Source of the DNA: Allium sativum
Taxonomy: Eukaryota > Streptophyta > Magnoliopsida > Asparagales > Amaryllidaceae
Assembly (NCBI GenBank): GCA_030737875.1
Contig: CM060922.1
Span: forward strand, 303,481,456-303,545,455
Direction of reading: 5' to 3'
DNA length: 64,000 nt
A program made the translations under genes and the position numbers. How positions within the stretch are numbered: the first letter of the stretch is position 1; each line of letters begins with the position of its first letter. This document shows, in pieces, positions 11,394-24,660 of the stretch. The notes under the pieces were generated by a model. It did no database searches and was not told the DNA's origin. It saw only the letters and a list, made by a program, of their open reading frames with translations.

Positions 11394-14170
11394 TGTAACA
11401 CCCCACACTTTTCTGAGCCTAAATTATAAAAAAAAATCAAAACTCAAACCTGTCCAAGCATTGAGAACATAGATCTGGTACCTTCAATAAAATGAGCATG
11501 AGCATGAGCATAATCAGAGTAAAATAAACTGACTCACAGTGGAAACAAAATAAGATCACTAATACCGACAGAGGAAACTACGTTAAAGCATATCGCCATA
11601 TCGATATCAAACATGAGAGAACGAGAACTGGAAACAAACTGAACACCTGCTAAGACCTGTCTTCCTCGAGATAGACCTGAGAGTTGGCATAAGGAGGGGG
11701 TCAAAACTAAGTCCTGGTGAGTATGAAATGTATAACACTATCTACAATACACAAATGTGTCTTGTTTGGTATCAACCAAAACATATCTAACAAGGCTAGT
11801 AGTTCTAACCTAACCTTGTAACTATTTACAAACGACGGATAACTATCATGCCCAAGGCAGTATACCCAAAGGTAACAACATTGCAATACTGAGATAGAAC
11901 GTTTACGCAGAAGTATGAAGCCTTTAAACCACCATTCAATCAATTACCAAAGACTAAGAGGTGGGCTCCCTATTACTCACTATTCCATAAGGAGGATAAT
12001 ATTTCTGTGGTGCCACTTAAGACGTCACTATCAATATAAGATAATGGTAGATCGTTTAGATAACTTAATATCATAGGCGTACCTATCGATCATGTAATAT
12101 CTTACTCGGTGGTTTACTCTACACTAATATAAATTATAGGACACTAGCTACTAAGACCTATTAATTTAAGGGTTCCATTATTCATGCATATACCCGAACC
12201 CCGCATAAGGTGAGAGAAAGTAACTAGTCACTTAATACCAGTTTTAGGTAGGAGCTTGAAACCATTTAAGACCATCCTGGAGGATCCTCCATATTACTAT
12301 CTAGTCAACCTTATTAGAAAATTCCCTAGCCGCTTTATACTTTCTGTAGGATAGGCAGACCCATTGTATGTCCTTAACTGTCATTTAATACCTAATCCCA
12401 AGGAGGACTATCACCCTAATCACCTATTACCTAAAGAAAGCGGACCTATGCGGGGATTACCAAACTCGTACCCAATACTAATTTAATACTTCTTATTTAT
12501 AGGGAGGTGAGCTACGCTATCACTTATTACCCTTTTAAAGGCGGATCTAACTACTTAATACCTCTAATCCTGAAGCAGGCCATGATTACGAATTATTCTC
12601 TGATGGTTTCTCTTTTCATATAACCTACTTTTTGAAATAATTCTCGCTATGCAAATTAACTTTCGTCATGGGTTCCTATGGTTAATGATATCTTACATCT
12701 GTTGTACTTATTTCTGACTGCTAGAAAGTGCAGACTTCTGTCGAATAAGGCAAATGACCTCGCATCATTAACCTCATAAGTCAAATTCTTATTTCTAATT
12801 ATATTAATTCTAGATTAACATGAATAAAAAAGGAAAACCTATAACTTCCTATCCTATGATGTTTAATTATCTATTTCTTTATTGGACCTAACATTTACTA
12901 TGACAATCAATCTCCATTAATTCCATTTATTATTATTTATTAGGCAATCTGCCATTTATGTCCCTAATGATCATATTTCCTAAGGCATCAATTAACTAAT
13001 TTAATTCTATTTATATCATTACCTTCTTAAATTCTAATCTATTATTGTATCTCCCAAATATTACTATAAATTTAATTCCATTTTATTCTTATTTGAATAC
13101 ATACATATAAGTTTGTTATTTATATATTTTCCTTAGTTGGAGTTACAATCTCTATTCCTAAACACCAATTTAATTGTAAATATTTAGACATATTATTTCC
13201 TAATCAATTCATTTCCCCAAACAAACATGGTTGCAATATTTATTACTTTACTAGTGACCTTTTTTATTTATAGTAAATCAATTACATTTATTGCTATAAC
13301 GGTCATAATATTATCTCCATTCAATATGGGTTATATTTACATATGCATCCCCATAAATACGTAAACTATTCAAACACATGATGACAAACATTTATTCTTA
13401 TAACATATGAGTGTTATTTACATATGTTTAGACGGATAAAGTTATAATATATATATATTTATATTTTAAGTGCACAATTAACGTGGGTGCTAATTTTATT
13501 TTACTAACTTTAATATTTATGTTCTGGTCTAAACTAACGACCAAAACAACCCTTTTTGTGTTGGACCTTGTTTTAGGATTCAAAATATTACAAAAAGGTT
13601 ATTCACTATAATTATTGAAAATTTTGTCCAAGTTGTTTAAAAGAGGAAAATTGACACATTTCAAATCCCAAGGAAATAAGTAAATATTTTATATAGAATA
13701 AATGTTGCAAACTACGTACAAAAATACGTGAATTTGCACATATCTTCTTATTTGATTTATTTAAATTTCTTGTTGATTTCAAATAATGCCTTTTATGTAA
13801 AAAAGAAAAAAGGACAAATTTACAATAACTATGTAAACCCAAACAATATCTAACACAATAGGATTATTATGATTTTAACAAAAACTTCACAAACTACAAA
13901 TTAACACCTAAATCGTATGAATCTAGAATAAATCACTATATTTTTAATCATCATAATTATGTGGTTAATCTCCAAACTCAAGGTGTTTACAATAAAACAA
14001 ACAATCTAAGAAAAATTGTAGGCAAGATGATGCTAAATTATTGAAGGCCTGCAATTCATACTTAACAAATATTCATAATATTTCAGATTTGATAAAATAA
14101 ACAAATCTGATAACTTTTAGGCATATAATTCAGATTCAACATGAACGAACTATACAAGTTATTGTAAGCA

Positions 14171-14200
14171 ATATATATGTGTGTGTGTGTATATATATAT
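14171..14200. repeat. Microsatellite (TA)n(TG)n(TA)n
   Basis: Thirty bases of alternating AT, GT and AT dinucleotides. Confidence 0.9.
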
Positions 14201-14544
14201 CCCACTCACGTAAAAGATATCCAAATTTGAATCTAACACAGCTTTTAGGCTTATAATTCCCAAGTCCTACAAATCTACAGTTATTACAAAGGGGATCCAC
14301 AAACACAGTTTTAGATTTACAGATCTAAAATAAAATAGGAAAAGAAGAAGGGAATCCAAAAATATAAATTACCTATTCATAGAACCAACCATTTTGCGCA
14401 GATCTGAATTCAAAATCACAAATTATTATTTACTTTATTTGAATAGGTTTATAATTTAGAATTTTAGAAGAGAATGGAGAATTAGAAACGGGAGAGCTTT
14501 GCCACTTCCTCTAGAAATATGATCAAAATGTGGGGGTCTAGGCT

Positions 14545-14555
14545 TTTATTTATAG
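14545..14555 (-). promoter_or_regulatory. TATA box of solo LTR 11394-14908
   Basis: Minus strand CCTATAAATAA, about 110 bp downstream of the TCGACC/GGTCGA pair. Confidence 0.45.
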
Positions 14556-14908
14556 GCATGTAAATGATCTTAGACCATTAGATTTAATTTTATAAAGATC
14601 TGTCAATTGATATAAAACTTATAATATAAAATACCCTTGAAAACCTAGGCGTTACTAGCTATTTTCGACCAGAGGGTTGGCCGCCCTAGGTCGAAAACGC
14701 CCAATGAAAGCAGGTTATAAATGCTATTAAATAATTATACACTCAGATTTATTTATTTCCCGTTCGTTTTTGTATTTCATCCATAACTTTTTCATATGGA
14801 CTCCGTTCACGAACACAATGATGCAAGTTTCATTGTCAAAGAAAATCCCATTTTTTGAAATCTAATTAAATAACTAAATTAGTAATCGCTAAATTTCGAG
14901 TTGTTACA

Positions 14909-15161
14909 CAGAGAGTATGAAAGTAATGACTCTAGTCTTTTTAACAACCAGACGTTTATGATTGACATAGAAATGTGTTTATTTTATGCTCTTATTTCTT
15001 ATCTTTTGTATATAAATAAATATTACTTGGGTATTGTTTTGTTACTTTTACAGATATTCCAACCCAGCCGCATGCAACCAGAAATGTAGAGAAATAGAGT
15101 TCAATTTGCTGTGTATTTGCATTTTGAAGAATTGTAGATGAAGATATCACATCTAGTTGCT
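14909..15161. other. Short unassigned stretch
   Basis: A TTACTTTTACAG site near 15052 resembles a splice acceptor followed by a short open stretch ending in TAG at about 15088, but no matching upstream exon could be found. No gene is called. Confidence 0.3.
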
Positions 15162-15975
15162 GTTGGACAAGAAAAGAATTGATAACAAGGCTTTGCACAT
15201 CACAAATCAATGAAGAAGTGTCAAGGAAGCAAGAGGAAAAGAGAAAAGGCCCAAATTTGCTTTATTTATCTAAGGCCCATTTATGTTTCTCATTGTAAAC
15301 TAATTAGTGATGTAATGACCAGGCCCAGTTATCATTAGGGTTAGGGTTAGGGTTTGGCTATCTACCCTATATATACCCTTGTAATGCCCTTGTAGCCACC
15401 ATCCTATCATATATCTCATTCTATTCTTTTCTTCATTAATAAAACTCATTTTTCTTTTTATCTTATGCAATTTTCTATTTCTTAGCAATTAGTGTTGTCT
15501 ACACGATTAGATTCGGTAGAACACTATTTGTATTTTGCATTTCTTTTTATTAGTGATTGACCGTCTGATTAGATTCAGCGGTAATCCTAATTTTATTTCC
15601 TGTTGTTATTTATATTCTGCACTTTTATTTTCTGTATTTTAATCGCGTTCATAGGTTAAATTGGATTTGATTAGATTTGAATCTGATTCATAGTTTCATT
15701 GCTTTTCCATTGAAATTGTGATTTGATCGTCGGTTCAGTTAGATCTGTTCTGAATCAAATTACAATTTTAATTTTGTTTTGTTTAATTTTCAAAATCAAC
15801 CTCCAAAGTTTTGTCTAACTCGCCCAAGAGATTAGATAAATAATTTGATTTAATTCACCTCCCTGTGTTCGACCTGTATGCTACACACCTGTATGCTTGC
15901 AGAATTTAATTTAAATGTCGCGCTTTTCTAATTCATAGACTAGCGTCGATCAAGTTTACGTTTACATTTTACACA
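15162..15975 (+). mobile_element. Copia-like solo LTR remnant
   Basis: Possible start TGTTGGACAAG; TATA box CTATATATACC near 15368; polyadenylation-type AATAAAA near 15438; and near 15860 CTCCCTGTGTTCGACCTG, a phrase characteristic of the end of many plant Ty1/copia LTRs. No coding region follows. Borders are guesses; no target duplication identified. Confidence 0.4.
15334..15356 (+). promoter_or_regulatory. Telo-box-like (TTAGGG)3 next to an LTR TATA box
   Basis: Three TTAGGG units then TTTGG, about 12 bp before the TATA box at 15368. The complement contains AAACCCTAA, the plant telo-box promoter motif. Too short to be interstitial telomere. Confidence 0.45.
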
Positions 15976-17703
15976 CCGTGGTCATTAAATTTGAAATCAC
16001 ATTCGAGTATCGTAAATCAATTTATTTCGAATATTGATTTTAAAAGCATTTACCCAAAATAATTCCGCACTAGTTTCAGTTAGGATTATATTTATAAATA
16101 TTCTTTATCAAAATAATTTGAGTTTAGATTTAATTTTGCAAATATCATTATTACTTGAAATCTACATTTTAAATCACTTCGTACTTATAGATTCGGATTG
16201 GCCATGGATTTTATTTAATATAGAAAATTATACTAAAATAGTTAAATTGAAAAGATATTATATGTATTCTTATACAAAATAGTTGTTGATATAGTTCAAA
16301 ATTTTAGTTGTTAAAATCATTTAAGTTTATTGGTTATATGTAGTTTGTGAAAATCAAGTAGTAAGGAGATTTGTTTTTAATAATTAAAATTTGATTCAAA
16401 TAAAATGATCCACTCCAATCCAAATTCATATTTCACAACTCGACTTTACATTCATTCAAGTTCATAGATTTTTCCAAATCAATCTCCCTTTGACTAGTAC
16501 CAATTCCAAAAAAAATTACATCTAGAAATATTTCTGGAAACCCTTTCCTTGATTTAGTTTTAATTTGAATTTGAGGTCCATCGCATTACTTTATATTTCG
16601 AACTAGTTTAAACATTTTAGCCATAAGGTTATCTCTTATATCGCTTTTTTATTCAGTTTCGAACATGCTATATTTTGTTAATTAATCCCTCATGTCATAT
16701 TAAACTTAATTAAAACAAATCATTTGCAATTACTTGGTTTAAACAAAATTTCATCTTAACATTTGATTCTTTTTTTAACTTGTATTCATAAAAATTATTA
16801 AATTCTGCCTTTGTATCAAACTAATCTTATTAACTTTTGATAAAAATCTTTAACTAAAACAAGTTTTAAATTAGCTTGTAATATAATTTAGTTATTACAA
16901 AAAAATAAGTTTAATTAAAAATCTATTTTAATTACACTTCAATTTTAAACATTAATTTTCATAAATTATTATTTAAAACCATGACGTTAAATCAAATTTA
17001 CTAGAACTTATAAATTCAGGTAAAATTTCTTCCAATCATTTCTTTACATAATGTTTAAATTACATGTTGAAAATCCATTCATAAAACTAATACATACTTA
17101 TAACATTTTAGAAAGTTGTTTTCTAATTGAGCATGGCTTTTGTATATAATTTTCTATCATAGAGTCAACTGAATCGTGTATATATCATTTCAACCCATTT
17201 ATTTAAAAAAAATTGGGTATATATATCATTTCAACCTGAATCCCAATTCAATTCAGTTTTATTCCTTAAATCTATAATTGTACAGTATGTCTCATTTCAA
17301 CCCATAGTGATTTTTCCTAAATCTACAAGGAACTTGCAATGTGAGAAAACACAAAACATCACATACACACATTGCATCCACATCCTGTCATATTTGACAC
17401 TAGTGCATATGTCATATGTTCACAAATCACATGATAAACAATTATATAATTTCTGGAGCAATCCTAGTATTTCCTTTAACATTTTAAATATTTAATTCAC
17501 TTAACAATAAGTTAGTCATGAGTGAGGGAGCTCACCTTTTGAAGCAAAGAATAATAATAGAACTACAGATGCACACAAGGATACAAATAGACACACCAAC
17601 AAAACTTAGGACCACCAAAGAACGATCTAAATACAATGATGAACTAAACGAACTCAAGCATCTGAGAATCAAAAATAATAATTCAAATTCGATTCTCTTA
17701 TCA
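15976..17703. other. AT-rich DNA without a recognisable gene
   Basis: Very AT-rich. Contains a local repeat of ATATATATCATTTCAACC (17178 and 17219, with a weaker third copy near 17290). Frames at 16034-16282 and 17307-17495 show no domain and end in ordinary AT-rich sequence. Confidence 0.5.
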
Positions 17704-17714
17704 GTGTGTGTGTG

Positions 17715-17759
<45 letters not shown>
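17704..17759. repeat. Compound microsatellite (TG)n(TA)n
   Basis: About ten TG units followed by about seventeen TA units. It lies 45 bp from the insertion site of the copia element at 17804. Confidence 0.95.
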
Positions 17760-17761
<2 letters not shown>

Positions 17762-17803
17762 TAATTTTTTCTTTTGCATTTCAAAGTGTAATGGTGAAAA
17801 ATT

Positions 17804-18528
17804 TGTTGTATATAACGTTGTTGTATACATAATTATATGATTTTTGTTTGATGCTAACAACCAAATATATTTTATTATTAAATGTGTTTGTAATTGTACT
17901 GTTTCATATACTACACAACAAACAGGAATATAATGTTTCTATTAAAATAAAATACAACCGTACAGAAATTTAAATATTCACGGTATTTTATTTGGATAGA
18001 ATATTTTATTTCAATATCAAATAGTATAAAATTTATACTCCACTATTTGTACATCTCTGTATTACATTTCATGTCATATCATATTTCATATACGCAGCTC
18101 CTCACTACAGAATCACTCAGTCACTCATTTTATATATACCTTCTTTCACTGTTTCATACATTCAGTAATATAGACAAATTGACACTTATACATTTACTGA
18201 CACATTGCTTCAGTCTTCTGTCTTCACAGCTCACTGTCAGTCCAGTCATCATCTGCTTACCTATCACATGAAACACACACACGCATAGAGTACACTGCAA
18301 TAGAAATAAAATTGAACACATGCGAATATAAATTTTAGTTTTAAAATTTTATTTGCTTCAGTTTTCTGGTGTGTTTCTCATCATTTTTCATGACTTGATC
18401 TGATATGTGTATATTACTTGTATGCACAGATCAACCTCAACATACTACACCGGTTTGCTGATCAGAACCAGTTGATTCTGAACAGCCACAACACAGTGTA
18501 GCAGTCTGCTGATATATATTCGAATAGG

Positions 18529-18572
<44 letters not shown>

Positions 18573-21009
18573 CATATACGTGTATATATACATATATGTA
18601 TACATACTGGTCAACATGGTCAGCACAGCAATCATATGGAGTATCTACAATGTTAAGTCAGCATGAATCATGCAGCAAGTCAAAGCAACATCAAAGTGTA
18701 GCATTTGGCACAAACTAGTCGAGCAAGGGGGTTAAAATGTGTAAGTGCCTACAATTAAGGTTTAATTTCAAATGGTCGAGACAAATGTCAAAGATCAGCA
18801 AGCATGTATACAACCCAGAAAGGAAGGGCAGTCATGTTTAAAATGGTTTCCAGAATTAGCAAGATCATATTAAAATCAACATAAAGAATTGCTCAAATTC
18901 TTTCCAGTTTTCAAATGTGTATATGGACAGTGCGGCTACAATGAGCAGGTCAAGTATAGTAATGCATCAAAGTCATAGCAACTATGAAACAACAATGTTG
19001 AAAGTACATGCACAACTTCAAATTCAAGACGGGTTATACATGCTTCAAGTGTAAAAACAACAAATGTAGTGGTGTTCATGACTGAACGGTTTTTCATGAG
19101 AGCATGAACAAAGGACATGATGACATATGGTCAAAGAAGCATGTGTACAGCAGCTTAAAACAGTGGATAAGCATGAACTAAATTAGATGATCAAGCATGG
19201 ACATAAGGAAGCAATATAGTGGAGTTTTTGTACATGAATGGTGCATGTAAGCCATATAGGCAAACTGTTTTCAAATGCATAAAGATATAGCAGAGAGGGG
19301 AGAAAAGTTCAGCCAACATATTTGGGGTGAACACAACATGCAAGAGGCAGTAGCATATGTTCATGTGAGCAAAGCAAATATGCAGTGGATCTCAATATCA
19401 AACAAATGGTTTAGCACACAACAAATTTGCTCAAATTAGTTCAAATATACTGAGCTCCTCATATCCAAGTGCTCAAAACATTTTGAACTCCAGAAATACA
19501 TATAAGAAATCAATTGGCATTCAAACTTTAAAATTGTTTCCAGTTTTGGGAATGTCATATTGAACCTGTTTAAATGTTTTCCAAAAATCAACTTTCATCT
19601 TTTGGACAAATCATTTAAATTTGTTTCTGGTATTGAACAAAGTTTTTTTGGTAAGAATTTATTTGCAGCATCACACATGAACAAGTCAAACAATTCTGTT
19701 AAATCATGTTTGGCAGGAAACAAATCAGTGCGTTAATAAAAAAAATTAGGCAAGTGCTTCAATCTGCTAATGAAGGTTTCCAGAATTGTGAAATCATTTT
19801 TGAAAAGCAACTAAATCTAATTGATGATCAGAGAAACCATTTTGGGCAAGAAAAATCAATTCTTTTCTAAATACAAGTGCTTCCAGTTTTGAGTCAAATG
19901 CTATTTCGAATTCAATGGGGCAATTTAAATCTGGAGATTCATTGAAAGACCAAAGCCACAATTTCCAGATTTCTCTCAATCAAATCAAAGCCGTTCTTAA
20001 ATTAAATCATCGCAACATTATTCACACAAGGGGCTATTTAATTTACAGAGCATTCAAAAGGGGCAAGTTCATTCAAGTTTCAGTCAAACAAGTAAATCAA
20101 AGCAGCAAAAGGGGAAACACAAAATCAGGCCAAGACATCAATTGAAATCAGAGGAATAATAGTAATTTCTAATCTTATTTAAGCACCACTTCATCAAAGG
20201 CATTAGGGATCGAATCCAATAACAACAATTCCAAGAATAAAGAAATTTCAGAAAAACTCACAATCTTTTAGGAATTCGATCAGCTCAAAATCAATCGAGC
20301 AAGCAACACAGAGCATCGAAGAAATCATAGAAGTCACAGCATCTTCCTTAGCAATTGCGATTGGGTTTGGAGCATCAGAGAAAAACCCTAGGTTTAGTAG
20401 CCGCCACCATTTCTGTTTCTCAGAGTAATCGAGACAACGTTTTCATGGGTGCAACATTTACAAATGGTCCGGCCAAGTTATCAATAGACTTAAGTGTTTT
20501 AATTGAAAAGGGAATGACCCTTCCTTTTAACTTCTAGGGTTTAGCTTGTGTTATTTTTCATTTTATCTTTATGTTTTATTGTTTTTAATTTGTGTTGTAA
20601 ACCAATTCGAACAGTTTTTAGGTCTGTAAAATTTAGGAAACCGGTTAGGGTGTTAACTGGTAGTTTACTAGAGTCTGTAAAATCTAGAACTTACAAGTTA
20701 TGGGGTTGTAATCAGGGGAAATCTGATTTGGGGGGTTAGATCAGTCTAGGGTTTCGAGCGTAGGGTTAGTACAGGAGCATGGGAGTGCGAGTTTACATGG
20801 TCTTGTAAGCGGGATCTGTTCTATTACCTAGCAGAAACCTTAGGAATGCAGCAGGAGGCAGGATTTTGCCGAAGCTGGGTATATCTTGTGTCATTTACTT
20901 TTCTGCATTTATTTTCTGCTGCATTCTGTGATCTGATATTTTTTTATATCTCGCTTAATTTTCAATAAAACCTATTCACCCCCCAACTAGGGTTAATCTA
21001 GATCCAACA
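17804..21009 (+). repeat. 5' LTR of the copia element
   Basis: 3206 bp from TGTTGTATATAACG to CTAGATCCAACA, matched along its length by 25387-27569 joined to 53109-54104. Contains a (CA)n(TA)n microsatellite at 18529-18572 and a TTATTTAAG TATA-like box at about 20175. Frames inside are not conserved between the two LTRs and are not called genes. Confidence 0.9.
18529..18572. repeat. Microsatellite (CA)n(TA)n inside the 5' copia LTR
   Basis: About eleven CA units and eleven TA units. The matching place in the 3' LTR (26094-26150) is shorter and interrupted. Confidence 0.9.
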
Positions 21010-21011
21010 AG

Positions 21012-21024
21012 TGGTATCAGAGCC
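21012..21024 (+). other. Primer-binding site (initiator Met tRNA) of the copia element
   Basis: GTGGTATCAGAGC follows the LTR end CCAACA at 21009 by a couple of bases; TGGTATCAGAGC is the standard plant complement of the initiator methionine tRNA 3' end. Confidence 0.9.
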
Positions 21025-21089
21025 TGGTAATTTCATTAACCTAGAATCAAGGATCCTAGTTGTCAGTCCATCGAGAGTCGGTCCAGTAA

Positions 21090-22480
21090 TATTCCACCTA
21101 TTTTCAATCGAACAGATTTTTTAAATTGGAAATTAAAAATGAAAATTTATTTAAAATCTATTCATATTAAATATTGGAAAATGGAGGAGATTTGTCAGAT
21201 AAAAAGTGTAAAGCTATCAATACTCATGCTATAAACATTATTTTTTCTTGCCTTAGTATCGATCAATTTAAACTTGTCTCCTGTTGTTTAACTGCATAGG
21301 AAATATAGAGAACTCTCGATGCAAAGTATGGATGAAACGACAAAAATTGCTCAAAACCCCACAAGGACAACTCAACTTTAGAATTTTGCTTGACTGGATT
21401 TACCAAGGATGAATCTGAGGATGGAGACTCAACAGATAATGAGACAGGAGGTTATTCATATGAAGATTTAGTTCATTTTTGTACTTAATTAACAAAATCT
21501 GTTGATAGTCTCAAATCTAAAAATAAATCTCTGAAATCTGAAAAACTTGAGTTGACTACCAAAAATAACATTTTGGAATTAAAACTTGAAAATGTCAGAA
21601 ATTTAGAAAACTCCGACTGCAAAAATTGTTTCAAATTCAAAGTTGATTTAGTTCATCAAAATGAAGATCTCAAAATACTTGAAAATGAAATCATGATTTT
21701 AAAAGAAAACGAGGATGAGAATTTATAAAAACAATGTTTTGCAAAAGGAGTTGGATGTGCTTAATTCAAAACATAAAATTTTTGAAAATCAAAATTTACA
21801 TAAATCTGAATTAATCATGAAAGAGCTTGAAATCGAGATTGATAAATTCAAAAATTTTGAAAAATTTGAATATGAAAGTCAGAAACATTTTGAATTTGAG
21901 ATTGTTGAGTCCCAAGCCAAAATTAGATTGCTTAAAGATGAAAATATGGTTTTGAAATCTGATTTTGAAAGATGTAAGATCACTAAAAATCATTGTTCAA
22001 ATTTAATGAAAGAAAACCATGATCTTAAAACTAAAATTCAACAACTTGAAACAACATTTACTAAGTTTTCTAAATGTGAAAATCTTTAAATATGTTGTTG
22101 AAAAATCAATTTTCACCAGGAAATAAAAGTGGATTCAACTTTGGAAAAATTGATGAGTTTGAAAAGATAAGATCAAATGATTTTAAAAATCATTCAAATC
22201 GTTTTGAGAATATTCATTTAGATAATTTGAGTTCAAATAATTTCAAAGGGTTTTTAAATCACAACCGAGATGAGAACTTGTTTTATAACAAACCATTCAA
22301 ATAATCTTGGATCCTAAAAGGAAGTAATATAGGATTCGTTAAATTCATACAGTTTTGGGTTCCTAAAGGCACAAAGATAGATTCGAATGGGTTGTTATAC
22401 AAACAAATATGGGTACCGAAAGATGTTAACAAAACTGTGAGTGATTTTACAAATTTTGTTAGACCACTCGATTCTCTAAA
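21090..22480 (+). pseudogene. Degraded copia gag
   Basis: Starts with a gag-like phrase (PPIFNRTDFLNWKLKMKIYLKS, about 21095-21160) typical of the N-terminus of plant copia Gag, then frameshifts and stops. The 21520-22080 stretch encodes a long Lys/Glu/Asn-rich coiled coil in two frames (including 21715-22089), and 22330-22480 encodes WVPKG and IWVPKD phrases that mark the Gag C-terminal linker in SIRE-type elements. Gag would form the virus-like particle. Stop codons (for example near 21488, 21726 and 22087) break every frame. No zinc knuckle was found. Confidence 0.65.
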
Positions 22481-23149
22481 CTTTTAGGTACCGAAGGAGG
22501 CTAAGGAACCACTGTACAAAAGAGATTAGAACTTCAAGTTATTCTTTATTCCAGTATCATTTGGAGTTATTTGGGTAAGTCTGTTTGAGTTAGAGATTCA
22601 TTTGCTTACATCGATTTCAGGTATAATCTCTAAACTCATCTTTGTAAATATTCTCAGTTTTTTTTGTTTATTCCTCCTTATATCCCTTCTGTTTATTTTC
22701 ATTATCTCTTCTGTTTTGATTTGTCACTGCCATATGTTTTTTGTTTCTTTTTGGGCTTCATTAACTTCCAATTGCGGAATTCATATTTTTCTGGAAATTC
22801 GATTTATTTGAATAGAACTCTGATGTTGTAATAATTTCCAGATCTTAAATTCAAACTGTAAATTTCAGCAATTATTTTGAAGTTTATTTTGCTCTTGAAT
22901 TCCTAATAGTGTTGATGTATTCTTGTCATATCTTGAACATTGTTGGTTTGAATTCTAAATTTTTGAAGATCTGAAAGTTTAATGGAATTTCGCACTCTCC
23001 TGTTTTGAGTTTCTTCTAATTCATTTTAGAAAAGCTTGAAATAATATACTCATTACAATGCACCAATATTTATCGGCTGTGATAATTCCATTATTTTTAG
23101 ATTGGCTTGGATATTTTGAATTATCTTGAATAAGTGATACATCTTGAAA

Positions 23150-23770
23150 TTCATCTTTGTTCATGATCATTTTATGGTTGAAATCAACTTGTTTGAAATC
23201 ATGTGAAATTCTTGATATTCTGAATCTCACATACCTCTTAAATTTGAAATTATCAATCTTATGTGACTGATTCATTATATTTCAAAACCTGACATTGATT
23301 CAAGTGATTTCAAATAAATTATTTTTAATTTTTTAGATCATGAATATCTCTCAAACTTGATGTAAATGATCTGAGATATCTCTTATGCTTGTCAGAGAAA
23401 ATGGTAAAAAATTCTTTTGAAATACAGGTCTTGAAATTTACTGTCATTTCATGGTTATTTGATTTAAATATTTGTTTGTTTTTAAAATCGTTTGAAATCA
23501 TTGATTTATTGAATCTCACACAAATCTTGGAACTAATTTATAATCTGGTGTGGCTGATTCATCTAATCTCGATCTTTTCATATCCCTTCAAATGATTTAA
23601 AATAAACCATATATTTAATCTTGGATCATGAACCATTCTTTGACTGTCCGAAATATCTTTGAAACATCTCCTTGATAAGTCTGCTTTGAAAATGATTTCT
23701 GTGCTGCTCGGATATTGTTCTTGAAAAAAAAATTGGTGACTGCAGGTTTTTGTTTCAAATATTAACATGC
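23150..23770. repeat. Diverged tandem duplication, period about 293 bp
   Basis: GAATCTCACATACCTCTT (23221) and GAATCTCACACAAATCTT (23513) lie in two blocks that also share TGTG-CTGATTCAT, ATTTCAAATAAA-type and GATCATGAA-ATTC segments in the same order. Confidence 0.6.
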
Positions 23771-24540
23771 TCTGATAGATGAAATTAATTTGCTTGTTTT
23801 GTTAACCGTGTCTGCTGTCTGCTTAGGCTTTGTGATTAAGATTCTGTTGTCTATGATATCTTTGTTTGTCTCCAGTATCTTGTTACAATAGGGACATCAA
23901 GTGGTATCAGTTTAGAAGTGCTGAATTTGTTTTAGCTGTACATATTTTTAATCTCTCGTATCTTCTATAGATCTTTCATTTTTCCTCTTGTAATTGTTTT
24001 TCAATTTTAAAATTATTTATTGATTATTCATTCAGAAATTGAAATCAATATCCAAATTGAACTGTACTTATAATTAATAAAAATTATTAACAGAATTTGA
24101 AATTGTGTTGAATTGTGACCGAAGTATATTTCACAACAAGAGGAGATTTTATTTGGATTTTCATGTTGGTTGAATAGTTATTATAATATCTTTGAATTGG
24201 TTATTATTTCATGACCATCTTCATTATTTATCATCTTTCTTCCATCCGTCGAAATTTTATATTAATGTGGAGAGTTTAATATTTTTTAAATCATCTTAAA
24301 TAAACAGTGGAAATATTCGTATAGAATTGGGACTATGTTATTGTTCAAAATTAGTGATAACTAAAAATTTTCAATGATCCCGGTAAAGTCGAGCATATTT
24401 CATAATATAATTAATTTAGAAATTTATTTCATAGTCCATTTCTGTACTTATCCCATTTTCTATCATCCATACATTGGTTTTATACACCGAGGAGTTTTTC
24501 CTTTAAATGCTGAAAATAATAAATATAATTAATATATAAG

Positions 24541-24660
24541 TGTGTGTCTAACCTCATTTAAAAATCCAAGCTCTGATCATGCATAGTTAAGAGATAACTT
24601 ATAATTTAAGCTGCGACTGACCTCATTTAAAAATCCAAGCTCTGGTTATGCGTGATCAGT
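24541..24660. repeat. Direct repeat with ATTTAAAAATCCAAGCTCTG core
   Basis: The core ACCTCATTTAAAAATCCAAG (extending into CTCTG) occurs at about 24551 and 24623 with GTTATGCGTGATCA/ATCATGCATAGTTA following; spacing about 72 bp. Confidence 0.8.

Larger units (their letters stand above)
11394..14908 (-). mobile_element. Solo LTR of a Tekay/Del-like gypsy element (minus)
   Basis: Left end TGTAACACCCC and right end GTTGTTACA. Read on the minus strand it starts TGTAACAACTCG, carries the CCATATGAAAAAGTTATGG-like block also found near the start of the LTR at 56557, then a TCGACC/GGTCGA inverted pair (14664-14700), a TATA box (14545-14555), and ends GTGGGGTGTTACA exactly like the Tekay-type LTR at 44173. 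There is no internal region. Flanks CCAAA and CAGAG do not match, so a target duplication is absent or lost. No gene is supported inside; frames at 11707-11943 and 13612-13842 are chance AT-rich frames. Confidence 0.65.

Noticed and set aside
14899..15089. Possible last exon after a TTACTTTTACAG acceptor
   Set aside because: No donor-bearing upstream coding segment could be found, and the left side is the end of a solo LTR.
15334..15356. Interstitial telomere
   Set aside because: Only three TTAGGG units, next to a TATA box; better read as a telo-box-type promoter motif.
17518..17860. Frames spanning the (TG)n(TA)n tract on both strands
   Set aside because: Most of their length is translated microsatellite.
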